Positions 15,228-23,400 of a DNA stretch of 40,722 bases are shown one piece after another (positions within the stretch are counted from its first letter, which is position 1; each line of letters starts with the position of its first letter). The notes under the pieces were generated by a model. It worked only from the letters and a program-made list of their open reading frames with translations, had not been told where the DNA came from and did not search any database. This DNA is from Candidatus Altimarinota bacterium. GTDB lineage: Bacteria; Patescibacteriota; Gracilibacteria; UBA4473. The DNA is taken from assembly GCA_027028725.1 (NCBI GenBank), contig JALVIB010000013.1:1-40722 (forward strand), given 5' to 3'. A program made the position numbers and the translations under genes.

Positions 15228-16067
15228 ATGAATTTCGACGGATTTTACTTAATTGATAAAGAAAAAGGCTGGACCAGTTTTGATGTTTGTGCCAAATTGC
15301 GTCGTTTATTTAAAACCCGCAAAGTTGGACATACCGGGACGCTTGATCCTTTCGCTACAGGACTTTTGATTGTTGCGGTAGGAAAATGTACCAAACTAAT
15401 CCCCTTTCTCGAAAAAGATCGTAAAACATATATTACCAAAATTGTTTTCGGACAAACTTCTGACACACTTGATCCCGAATCTGAAATAAGGGAAGAAAAA
15501 TCCCGCGAAATTTCGCTGGCAGAAGTTCAAAAAGTGCTTACTGAAAAATTCACAGGAAAAATCCAGCAAACTCCACCGCAATTTTCCGCGATTAAAATAA
15601 ATGGTAAAAAAGCTTGTGATTTAGCTAGAAAAGGCGAAAAAGTTGAACTAAAATCTCGCGAAACGGAGATTTTTTCCGCGAAAATTTTGTCTTATAATTT
15701 TCCAGAATTGGAAATCGAGTTGGAAACCTCCGCGGGATTTTATGTGCGGTCTTTTGCCCGAGATTTAGCGCAAGAATTAGGAACTTGCGGGATGTGTCAG
15801 GAATTACGGAGAACAAAAATTCGCGGGATTTCTGTTGAGGATGCAGTTAAAATTGAGGAAATTTCCACCCCCATTGATCCCAAATTTATATTAACCAACC
15901 TACCGCAACGAGAGATTCCAGCTGGTCGTGTGCAAGACTTTATCGCCGGTCGCGCCTTTAATTTCGCGGGAATTGATAGAGAAAAAATCCTTGTTTTAGT
16001 TGGCGGAAAATCTATCGGTGTTGGGGAAATGTTGCATGGAAAATTACAACCACGAATTGTGCTGTAA
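15228..16067 (+). CDS. truB: tRNA pseudouridine-55 synthase
   Basis: TruB converts U55 in the T-loop of tRNAs to pseudouridine. This 279-residue protein has the motif GHTGTLDPFATGLL (near 35-48) with the catalytic Asp, the KTYITKIVFGQTSDTLD segment near 66-82, the IQQTPPQFSAIKINGKKACDLAR region near 110-132 and the YVRSFARDL motif near 172-180. The C-terminal region after residue 225 is a short PUA-like extension. Several family A copies are translated within it (SREI, SAGF, RGI and FAGI). Confidence 0.96.
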   Translation: MNFDGFYLIDKEKGWTSFDVCAKLRRLFKTRKVGHTGTLDPFATGLLIVAVGKCTKLIPFLEKDRKTYITKIVFGQTSDTLDPESEIREEKSREISLAEVQKVLTEKFTGKIQQTPPQFSAIKINGKKACDLARKGEKVELKSRETEIFSAKILSYNFPELEIELETSAGFYVRSFARDLAQELGTCGMCQELRRTKIRGISVEDAVKIEEISTPIDPKFILTNLPQREIPAGRVQDFIAGRAFNFAGIDREKILVLVGGKSIGVGEMLHGKLQPRIVL

Positions 16068-16110
16068 AAAAATGCCCGAAGAACAAGAGAAGCTCAGAGA
16101 TTAGAATAAT

Positions 16111-16147
16111 AAAAAAGCACAACCGTGTAGCCGTGCTTATATTTTTG
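16111..16147 (+). terminator. Probable terminator after truB
   Basis: The 6-bp stem AAGCAC/GTGCTT encloses a 12-nt loop with further pairing potential, follows an A-run and is followed by TATATTTTT. It lies between convergent truB and trxA. The stem is short, so this is a moderate call. Confidence 0.5.
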
Positions 16148-16192
16148 AAAACCTAAATTGTTAACTATTAACTTTTAACTATTAACTTTCCC

Positions 16193-16504
16193 TTACACAT
16201 TCATCATTTCAATCAAAGCTTCTTTTGATTGCATTCCCAAAGTCTCGTTTACAATTTGTCCGTCTTTAAAAACTTTAAAAGTTGGAATAGACATTACTCC
16301 GTATTTCGCAGCAATTTCTGGTGCTTGGTCAATATCAATTTTTACAACCTTCTTTCCTGCTGGAAGTTCGTTTGATAATTCGTCAAGAACAGGAATCATT
16401 GCTTGACAAGGACCGCACCAAGTAGCGAAAAAGTCTACTAAAACTGTGTCTTTGCTGTTTAGAACTTCGTTTTGAAATTCAGCTGCTGTTATTTGTTTTG
16501 CCAT
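16193..16504 (-). CDS. trxA: Thioredoxin
   Basis: A 103-residue thioredoxin with the redox motif WCGPC (near residues 30-34) and the cis-Pro loop GVMSIPTF (near 70-77). It reduces protein disulfides in the cytoplasm. Length and domain match classical TrxA, without a signal peptide. No family A copy occurs in the gene. It is last in the hicB to trxA minus-strand cluster, 74 bp after the TPR gene, with a small hairpin in the gap. Its stop codon directly abuts an ATTAACTTTTAACTATTAAC repeat. No thioredoxin reductase is in the window, though the flavoprotein at 39952 could in principle supply electrons. Confidence 0.97.
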   Translation of the reverse strand: MAKQITAAEFQNEVLNSKDTVLVDFFATWCGPCQAMIPVLDELSNELPAGKKVVKIDIDQAPEIAAKYGVMSIPTFKVFKDGQIVNETLGMQSKEALIEMMNV

Positions 16505-16525
16505 TTTGTATTGGATTAAAAATTA

Positions 16526-16550
16526 AGACGAGTTAATTTTACTCTCGTCT
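16526..16550 (-). terminator. Hairpin AGACGAG/CTCGTCT upstream of trxA
   Basis: A 7-bp stem with an 11-nt loop lies between the TPR gene and trxA and is followed on the minus strand by TAATTTTTAAT. It could be a weak terminator of the TPR transcript or an attenuating structure before trxA. Confidence 0.4.
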
Positions 16551-16578
16551 AGTTCAAAAATCAATTTTTTCGCGGGAT

Positions 16579-17172
16579 TTATTTTTCCTTTTTCCCAGCT
16601 TTCAAGATATTTAGAAATGCCAAACACTCTTTGGCTTGATTGGAATTCGGATTAATTTTTAAGACCTTTCTAAATGCTTCTTCGGCTTTTTTCGCATTAT
16701 CAGAATTCATATAACAAACTCCTAAATCACAAAGAATATTCGGATCATCCGGAGCTAAATTATTTGATCTCTCCAAAATCGCCAAACCTTGTTGTGAACG
16801 GCGATTAAAATTATGATAACTCCATCCTAAACACCGCAAGATTTCTGGATGATTTGGTGAAATTTGATCGGCTTTTTCTAATTCTTCAACAGAAGCTTCC
16901 CATTTTTGTTCTAGGGAATACAAAAATCCCAATAAATAATGAGCATTAGCTGACTTTGGACTTAGACGAACAGCTTCCTGAAGAGCTTTACGCGCTTTAT
17001 CAAGTTTCCGCAAAGAAATGTAGTTATCTCCAAGTTCCTCGAAAGCTTCAAAACAATTTGGTTCGTGAACAATCAGTTTATTAAGCAGTTTTACTGCTTT
17101 CTCGTGTTCGCCCATAATCTTTAAATCTTCCGATTGAGCCAACATATCGATAACGAATTGATCATAATTCAT
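16579..17172 (-). CDS. Tetratricopeptide repeat protein
   Basis: A 197-residue protein made almost entirely of about five TPR units, with typical A/G/Y/A positions in segments such as AFEELGDNYISLRKLDKARK, AHYLLGFLYSLEQKWEASVE, ILCDLGVCYMNSDNAKKAEE and the final LKINPNSNQAKECLAFL. TPRs form helical scaffolds for protein contacts, so this is probably a cytoplasmic adaptor. The upstream TTG start gives 7 more residues, but the ATG at 17172 fits better, with TATAAT 9 nt before it. Its partner is unknown, with GalU and thioredoxin as neighbours. Confidence 0.85.
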   Translation of the reverse strand: MNYDQFVIDMLAQSEDLKIMGEHEKAVKLLNKLIVHEPNCFEAFEELGDNYISLRKLDKARKALQEAVRLSPKSANAHYLLGFLYSLEQKWEASVEELEKADQISPNHPEILRCLGWSYHNFNRRSQQGLAILERSNNLAPDDPNILCDLGVCYMNSDNAKKAEEAFRKVLKINPNSNQAKECLAFLNILKAGKKEK

Positions 17173-17181
17173 GGTTGTTTG

Positions 17182-17187
17182 ATTATA
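17182..17187 (-). promoter_or_regulatory. -10 box TATAAT of the TPR gene with adjacent family A repeat
   Basis: On the minus strand a family A core (17196-17201) is followed after 8 bp by TATAAT and after 9 more nt by the ATG. The galU stop is only 38 bp from the start, so this is an internal promoter in the cluster. Confidence 0.55.
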
Positions 17188-17210
17188 TTCCAAATCCCGC
17201 GAAATTTCAA

Positions 17211-18089
17211 CTATTTTCCCCTTGCAAACTTCTCAATAATCTGTTGAGCTTTATCTCCTTCTTTTTTGAGAGCAAAGTGTAAAGTTGCTTCTAAAAAACC
17301 AAGTTTGTCCCCAATATCAAAGCGTTTTCCTTCTAAAACTTTTCCCATAAGTTGTCCGCCATTTTGCAAATATTGCCGAAAAGCTGCTGATAAACGAATT
17401 TCACCGCTCTGATCTGCTTCTAATTTCGCGAGATTTTTCAAAATTTCCGGTGTGATAATGTATTTCCCCACAATTGCTAAATTGGATGGAGCTTCATTTG
17501 GTTTTGGTTTTTCGACAACATCTAAAATATCGCCAGATTGCTGAAAATCCCGCGAAATTTTCACGATTCCGTATTTTTCAGAATCTTTTTGGTCGATTTT
17601 TTGTAATAAAATAACTGGATTTTGAGTTTTTTCGTAAATTTCCATTAACTGCTGAACCGAATTTTTTCCTTTTTCATTATCTACAATATCGTCTCCAAAT
17701 AGCACCAAAACAGACTCATCCGGCGCAATTAAATTTTTAGCACACAAGATGGCGTGTCCATCCCCCAGCGGTTCTGGCTGACGAACATAAGAAAAATTCG
17801 CCATTCGTGAAATCCGTTGAATTTGTGCTAATTCTTCAAATTTTTCGCGGGATTTTAATAAATTTTCCAGTTCTACATTTCGATCAAAATGATCTTCAAT
17901 TGCTCTTTTTCCGCGTCCAGTAATTAAAATTATTTCCTCTATTCCCGCTTCTACCGCTTCCTCAACGATAAATTCAATCGCCGGCGTATCAAAAATAGAC
18001 AGCATTTCCTTGGGCTGAACTTTGGTCGCCGGTAAAAACCTCGTCCCAAATCCCGCTACGGGCAAAATCGCTTTGGTAATCTTTTTCAT
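17211..18089 (-). CDS. galU: UTP-glucose-1-phosphate uridylyltransferase
   Basis: GalU makes UDP-glucose for surface polysaccharides and glycolipids. From the ATG at 18089 it has 292 residues. The nucleotide-binding motif AGFGTRFLPATK is near residues 11-22, the EFIVEEAVEAGIEEIILITG segment near 40-60, QPEPLGDGHAI near 102-112 and LFGDDI near 126-131. The longer frame to 18146 only adds translated repeat (SRDF) and is not the real N-terminus. A family A copy lies 21 bp before the start, followed by a -10-like TAAGCT 8 nt from the ATG. With PMM/PGM at 13143 it forms a plausible glucose-6-P to UDP-glucose route. Confidence 0.95.
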   Translation of the reverse strand: MKKITKAILPVAGFGTRFLPATKVQPKEMLSIFDTPAIEFIVEEAVEAGIEEIILITGRGKRAIEDHFDRNVELENLLKSREKFEELAQIQRISRMANFSYVRQPEPLGDGHAILCAKNLIAPDESVLVLFGDDIVDNEKGKNSVQQLMEIYEKTQNPVILLQKIDQKDSEKYGIVKISRDFQQSGDILDVVEKPKPNEAPSNLAIVGKYIITPEILKNLAKLEADQSGEIRLSAAFRQYLQNGGQLMGKVLEGKRFDIGDKLGFLEATLHFALKKEGDKAQQIIEKFARGK

Positions 18090-18121
18090 ACGGAAACAGC
18101 TTACAAAATCCCGCGAAAAAA

Positions 18122-19801
18122 TCAATTTAAAACATCTAAATAACACTCCTCACACAAAATTCGTCCGTTATATTTTTCTGGCCAAGAAGTTTGGATTTTT
18201 TTCGCGCATTTTCCGCATTTCGTGTCGCGGAGTTTTCCGTTGAACGGCATCCACGCGAAGTTTTCTTTAATTCGGCGCATATAGTAAGTATTCGGCAACG
18301 GACAACCTAAATCCCGCGAAAATTTAATATCAGCTGGTAAAATTTTGAATGGTCGGTGGTATTCTTCGTCCCAAAAAATTTGCTTTGTCAGCCACGCTTC
18401 TTTTTCCGGTGTTAAATCATCAACCGAATCAGGTATTTCGGAAGTTGGTAAATAATTTTTATTTTTTCGTTCGGAAATCTCCGAAACGCGAAAACCAAGT
18501 TTTTCTTGTGCTTCTCTGGTTAGAGGGAAATGATAACCTGCCCAACTTTCGTCATACGGATTTGGGGCGAAATATCCGGGAAAAAATTTTCCCCAAGTCC
18601 CTTCTTTTTTCATCTGTGCAATGATTTTTTCGCGGGTTTTTTCGTATTCTTCTTTGGTATACTGTTTATTAAAAATGCAGTATTTTTTACCAACTAAACC
18701 ACAACAACCAAAGCAGTTTTCGCATTGGAAACAATACATTGAATAATCGACAAAACGACACTGAACGAGTTGCACTCCAAAACGCGTCATATAACATTTA
18801 TCCTGAATCAACATCCCGCGAAAAACTAGTTCACTTGTTTGTCCATGCATATCTAACAAAGTTTTTCCCGTATAATTTCGTATTAAATTCGCACTTTCTT
18901 CAGTTCCGTTCACAAAATAACAATCGACACAATCGTTACAATTATCAGTATAGTTTCCAGTTGTGTTTTCGCATTTATCTAAATAAAGTGTGCGATGCCA
19001 CGCATTTTTTGTCATCATCTGAGCAAAAAAACTTTTGGCTTTATCGTAAATTTCGCGGGATTTTAGATTCCATTGGGCTTTCTTTTTTTCGTATTCTTCG
19101 CGAGAAAGTTGTTTGTTTCCAAAGCAATATTGTTTGTTCCGTAAATTAAAACAGAACATACAATTTGAGCAATTTCGGCAATCGTAAAGAAAGGCTGAAT
19201 CTTGAACATTTTGACAACTTAACAAGTATTTGGAATCAAAAATTTTTCGCGAATTTACGCAATCCAAAGCTAATTCATGATTAAAACCAAAGACACAAAA
19301 ATCTGAATCATTTGAATTTAAAAGACGATAACAATATTTTAAATCTTCGTCTTCAACTCCAGAATGACACAAATAACAATTTTTAGAATACCACCAGTCA
19401 TCAGTATATTCGCAATTTTCATTTCCCACTCCGGTATTGTGTGGAATAGGACACTTTTGAAAAAGTTCCCAAGCTTGTGAAAAGAAATCCCGCGCCGCGC
19501 CCCGCTCTGCGGTGGAAAAATCATAGTCCGCACTTGGCGGATTATTTTCTTTCATCCAAACATCTTTATGCCAAACCGGATAGGGACATTTTTCCGAAAA
19601 AACGGAAATAATTGGTTTACCGGTTTTATCACATTTGCGATTATGCAAGTTCCAGTGTTGCCAAAACGCTCCCAATTCACGAAATCTCACCCATGGTGCG
19701 GTTGTCGGTAAATCAAAAAAACCGAATTTTTCGCGGAGTTTTATTTCTAATTCCGAAACTTCAAATTCTTCGCCGGAAATTGTGCAGGTTTGTTTGGTCA
19801 T
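18122..19801 (-). CDS. CPR-typical cysteine-rich zinc-ribbon-like protein (often mislabelled CaiB/BaiF)
   Basis: A 559-residue protein with dozens of Cys residues in CxxC-type pairs. I recognise the family from CPR genomes by CDKTGKPIIS near residues 59-68 and the closing GTWGKFFPGYFAPNPYDESW...YHFPLT segment. It has an internal duplication: NLRNKQYCFGNKQLSREEYE (near 217) and LVGKKYCIFNKQYTKEEYE (near 370), each preceded by a run of CxxC pairs. The C-terminus is a zinc-ribbon-like CGKCAKK...CEECYLDVLN. Function is unknown; metal binding or a rubredoxin-like scaffold is likely. It starts 2 bp after the hicA stop and ends in TGA. A family B insert is translated near residues 96-106 (STAERGAARDF). 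Confidence 0.82.
   Translation of the reverse strand: MTKQTCTISGEEFEVSELEIKLREKFGFFDLPTTAPWVRFRELGAFWQHWNLHNRKCDKTGKPIISVFSEKCPYPVWHKDVWMKENNPPSADYDFSTAERGAARDFFSQAWELFQKCPIPHNTGVGNENCEYTDDWWYSKNCYLCHSGVEDEDLKYCYRLLNSNDSDFCVFGFNHELALDCVNSRKIFDSKYLLSCQNVQDSAFLYDCRNCSNCMFCFNLRNKQYCFGNKQLSREEYEKKKAQWNLKSREIYDKAKSFFAQMMTKNAWHRTLYLDKCENTTGNYTDNCNDCVDCYFVNGTEESANLIRNYTGKTLLDMHGQTSELVFRGMLIQDKCYMTRFGVQLVQCRFVDYSMYCFQCENCFGCCGLVGKKYCIFNKQYTKEEYEKTREKIIAQMKKEGTWGKFFPGYFAPNPYDESWAGYHFPLTREAQEKLGFRVSEISERKNKNYLPTSEIPDSVDDLTPEKEAWLTKQIFWDEEYHRPFKILPADIKFSRDLGCPLPNTYYMRRIKENFAWMPFNGKLRDTKCGKCAKKIQTSWPEKYNGRILCEECYLDVLN
19487..19517. repeat. Family B hairpin repeat, copy 2, inside the Cys-rich protein gene
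   Basis: TCCCGCG core, then CCGCGCCCCGCTCTGCGGTG and AAAA. The loop is TCT. It is in frame and translated on the minus strand as STAERGAARD. Confidence 0.85.
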
Positions 19802-19803
19802 TT

Positions 19804-19989
19804 TCAGATTTGAGGAATATTTAAGTATTTACATATTTTCTGTGCCAAAATATTTGAAATCTCAGCATGTCGCGGAACTGTTTGGATATCTCCAGTTATA
19901 GTGTTTTGCCAAATAGAATGACTTCTCCCCTCTCTTCTCAAAACGCAATTATTTTTTCTCAAATGTTTCAGCAATATTTTTTGTTTCAT
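19804..19989 (-). CDS. hicA: HicA-family toxin
   Basis: A 61-residue double-stranded-RNA-binding-fold mRNA interferase. The HicA signature is the stretch RREGRSHSIWQN (near 18-29), in which His24 is the expected catalytic residue, followed by VPRHAEISNILAQKICKYL. Length is normal for the family. It starts 1 bp after the hicB stop and stops (TGA) 2 bp before the next gene, so translation of all three is probably coupled. It has no family A insert. Confidence 0.88.
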   Translation of the reverse strand: MKQKILLKHLRKNNCVLRREGRSHSIWQNTITGDIQTVPRHAEISNILAQKICKYLNIPQI

Positions 19990-19990
19990 A

Positions 19991-20197
19991 CTAAACGGCT
20001 AAAATTTCTCGCGAAAATCCCGCGAAATTTTTATCTGCTTCTTCTCGACGATACTTAAATAAAAGTTCTATGGCTTCCCGTAAACTTTTAACAGCTTCTT
20101 TGCGGGTTTCACCTTGTCCATTGGCTTCCGGAATTTCCGCACAAGTTGCAATCCAGAGATTTTTATCTTGAGTCAGAAAGATTGTTAAATTTTTCAT
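19991..20197 (-). CDS. hicB: HicB-family antitoxin, short form, with repeat-derived C-terminus
   Basis: A 68-residue partial-RNase-H-fold antitoxin that blocks HicA. MKNLTIFLTQDKNLWIATCAEIPEANGQGETRKEAVKSL... matches the HicB N-terminal domain. There is no C-terminal DNA-binding domain, so autoregulation would need another route. The last 14 residues (KNFAGFSREILAV and neighbours) are a translated pair of family A repeats. The ATG at 20197 is chosen because TATATT lies 6 nt upstream and the longer frame to 20260 is only translated repeat (MKNPAKFL). The antitoxin-first order is the reverse of most hicAB loci. Confidence 0.85.
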   Translation of the reverse strand: MKNLTIFLTQDKNLWIATCAEIPEANGQGETRKEAVKSLREAIELLFKYRREEADKNFAGFSREILAV

Positions 20198-20203
20198 ACC
20201 ATA

Positions 20204-20209
20204 AATATA
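20204..20209 (-). promoter_or_regulatory. -10 box TATATT of hicBA, leaderless spacing
   Basis: On the minus strand TATATT is followed by the 6 nt TATGGT and the hicB ATG. This is probably the main promoter of the hicB-hicA-Cys-rich protein cluster. Confidence 0.45.
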
Positions 20210-20263
20210 AGAAAATATTAGGCAATTTGCAAATCTTAAAAATTTCGCGGGATTTTTCATCCT

Positions 20264-20372
20264 GTCATTTCGACTGGGAGCTGAAATTTAAGTTCGTATA
20301 GAATGGAGAAATCTTCTATTGAGATCTCTCCACTGCTTACATTTTAACCAAATCTTTATCGGTCGAGATGAC
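20264..20372. repeat. 109-bp element with GTCATTTCGAC / GTCGAGATGAC inverted ends
   Basis: It starts GTCATTTCGACTG and ends CGGTCGAGATGAC (near reverse complements), with internal GAGAAATCTTCT and AGATCTCTCC forming a second pairing. It has the same design as the GTCATTGCGAG elements but a different sequence. It fills the gap between hicB and the giant gene and encodes nothing. Family A copies flank it on both sides. Confidence 0.65.
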
Positions 20373-20406
20373 AATAATGATTTGGAATTGAAAATTTCGC
20401 GGGATT

Positions 20407-23400
20407 TTATTGCACCACAATATCTTTTACCGGAATGAAAAATTCCGCGATTTTTTTGTCTATCCCTTTCTCGTTTTCGATGTTAATTGTAAAAATTAGT
20501 GGTTCTTTTTCATCAGTGGCTTTTTTCGGAAGAATTTTTAAGTTTTTCAAATAATCAGTTGCTTCAAATTTTCCCGAATTATTCAAAATTCCAACAGTCC
20601 GTTTGTTCGCATTGTCTAATAAAACAACTCCATCTGAAAAACTTTGCCAAACGAAATCATCTTGATCATCTGCGTCAACAACCTGAATTTCTGATGAATT
20701 TTTGACAGATTTCGCGGGAATTTCCGAAGTATTAGAGTTGATTTTGACATCATTTTCCCCGCTCGTTTTCAAGGTAATAGTCGCCATTTCCTCCATTTTG
20801 TCATCAGTAATTTTGATAGCAAAAGGTTTTGTCGTAATTCTCGTGTGAGCTTTTTTAGAATTCAAAATCATTGGACGACCAGTCGGCAAAATCGCCGCCA
20901 AAACTTCTTTTGTGTTTTTATCTTTTAATAAAATATTTCCAGATGTTCCTAATTCTTCTAACACAAAATTTCCACCTTTTTCAGAAATGGCAGTTTTTTC
21001 CAAAATATCTTTTCTCCCCTTTCGCTCACGCAAAACTCCAACTCTCAATCCACTAATCCCCTCTTTTATTTTCCCGCGAATTTTTTGTTCGCGCCGTGAA
21101 ACATCAATTAGTTTTAATTTTGGAACTTTAACTTCAATTGGAATAATTTGTGTCGCGATATTTCCGGATTCGTCAGCAATATTTAGCTCTACTTCAAAGT
21201 TCTGTGGAAAATTTTTCGCGGGCAATTTTATTTTTAATAATTGTGTCGGTGATTTTTTGTCTTTATCTGAATCAAGGAAAATGTGTCCGTCTCGCTTCCA
21301 CCAAACCCGCGAAATTTTTTGGTTATCATAACTTCCCGAAGCATCAATTTCAATCGGCGCTGTAATAAATGCTTCAATTTTACTTCCTTGTGAAATAATG
21401 ATTTGCGGCGGTTCGGTATCATCTCCCGGCTGTGGATCATGCAGTAAGTTTTTAGAGAGCACGAAACTTTCACCGTCTTTTTTGAAGGCCTTAAATTGTC
21501 CATAATGATTACCTAGATTTAGTTTTTGAAAGTTATCAATAAAATTTTCGCGGGAATTGAAGCTGTGTAGTTCATAACTTTCTCCACCATAAATGTGGAC
21601 TTTGGTATCGTTGTAAAGATTTAATTCTACTTCATCATTATTACCTAATTCAAAGCGCATATTGGAGAAAAAGTGATCTCCAACTTTCGGCACAAATTTT
21701 TCAATTTTTCCTAAATCCAAATAATTAATTTCTCCGCGAGTTAGACAAATTTCCGCGAAATCTACGGCAGTTTCTTCCCCCGCTCGCAAAATAATGTCGC
21801 GTTCTTCGGCTTGCTGTCCTTCTCGTTTTTTAGTTTTCACTCGGAATTGTGATTCTTTCCCAATTCCCACCAAAATTGTTTCTTCTGGGAAAAACGGCTT
21901 CACTACTTCCGGATCGCGACACTCGCTCGCGGAAAATCTCGCGATTTTTTTCATTTTATTTCCGTATAAAATTGGATGTCCAACAATCTTTTTAATTTGA
22001 GCTACTCCCGGACGAATCTCGTATTTATGACCTTTCGGGCGGATCAAAAATCCAATTCGTTTCCATTCTTTGGAATATTTTTCCACCGCCTTGCGGGGCA
22101 CTGCGCGGGATTTTGGTGTTTTTTCAAAGATTCGGTCCGGTCGCTCTGAAATAATCCACTCAAAGTAAGAAATTTCGCGGGATTTTGGTGGCAAAAATTC
22201 CAAACTAGATCCTATTGCATTAGTTTCTGAATTAAGTTCAATCGCTGGTGCGAAATATTTGGAAAATTCCGCGAAATTTTGGTGTATGACTTCTTTGGAA
22301 GTTTGTGATTCAGTTGGAAATTTATCTTTCAAGCGTTTCATAAAGAGTTGTCCGTCAATTGAGTAAAGTAATTCCGGTGTGCCATCTTCATCTAAATCAG
22401 AAACATTTAAAGTATGGATTTTCCCATTTACCGGAAAATCGGTAATCACTTCGGCTTTATCTTTTTGTGAATCGTAATAATATAGTTTGGCAATTGGTTG
22501 CGGCTCAATATTTTTTGGATCATATTTACTGGTATCAACATTATCCGGTAAGAAATTTGGTACATCATCAGCCGAAGCTAACATATTCTTGTAAAGAGCC
22601 AGATGTTTTTCAAGACGCGATTTAATTTTCTTTTGTTGAAAATCTAGCGGAATATCCGTTGCCGAATCAGCTAATTTTTTCAGTTTTTGTAAAACCGGTC
22701 TTGTGTCGATTTCTCCGGAATTATCTTCCACTTCGTCAAATAAATTTATCGCGACCGTTTCCACTTTCTCATTTTTTATCGACGAAGTTGGTAAATTTCG
22801 CGGGATTATACTTTCCGGATTTGGAATTCCACCTTTTCCCATCGTACTTAAAGTATTTGTGATGGCGTTCATTGTTTGTGCCAAAGCTGTCAAAGAAGCG
22901 TTTACACTTTCAAAAGCCGGCACAAGCGGAACTTTTGGTTTAATATTAATTGTTGGTGCTACCATTTTCGGCATAAGTGGTAGTTGTGCCGAAGGAACAA
23001 AATCCATTGGCAATAAACTTGTTCTATTTGTTAATTGCACAACTCGCGAAGCCACTTTCCATTCCGGAATTGGAATAATTCCCATTGATAACCAACACAG
23101 AATTGTTTTCATAAAAGGCTTAAAGGCAGAAACAATCGCCGTTACCGGTTTCAAAATATTTGGGAAATTTGGCGGTGGCAAAAGCGTTGGTAATTGAGGC
23201 AAATTAATTGTTGGCACTTTGATTTCCGGAACAACTTTTGGTAAAGGCGGCAAAACAACAATGTTTGGAACTTTGATTGTTGGAAATTTAGCGATAAAAT
23301 CAGCATTATAGTTGGCTGAATTTCCCGCGCTGTGCCCCGCTAAGCGGTGGAAATTTCCACCACCTGAAAGTGTTGATAAAGAAGAATCTAAACTAGCGTT

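Noticed and set aside
18107..20000. TGA read as glycine, as in Gracilibacteria and Absconditabacteria
   Set aside because: Two genes (hicA and the Cys-rich gene) end in TGA at sensible positions, and no in-frame TGA interrupts any of the conserved genes, including a 3844-codon one. The code is standard.
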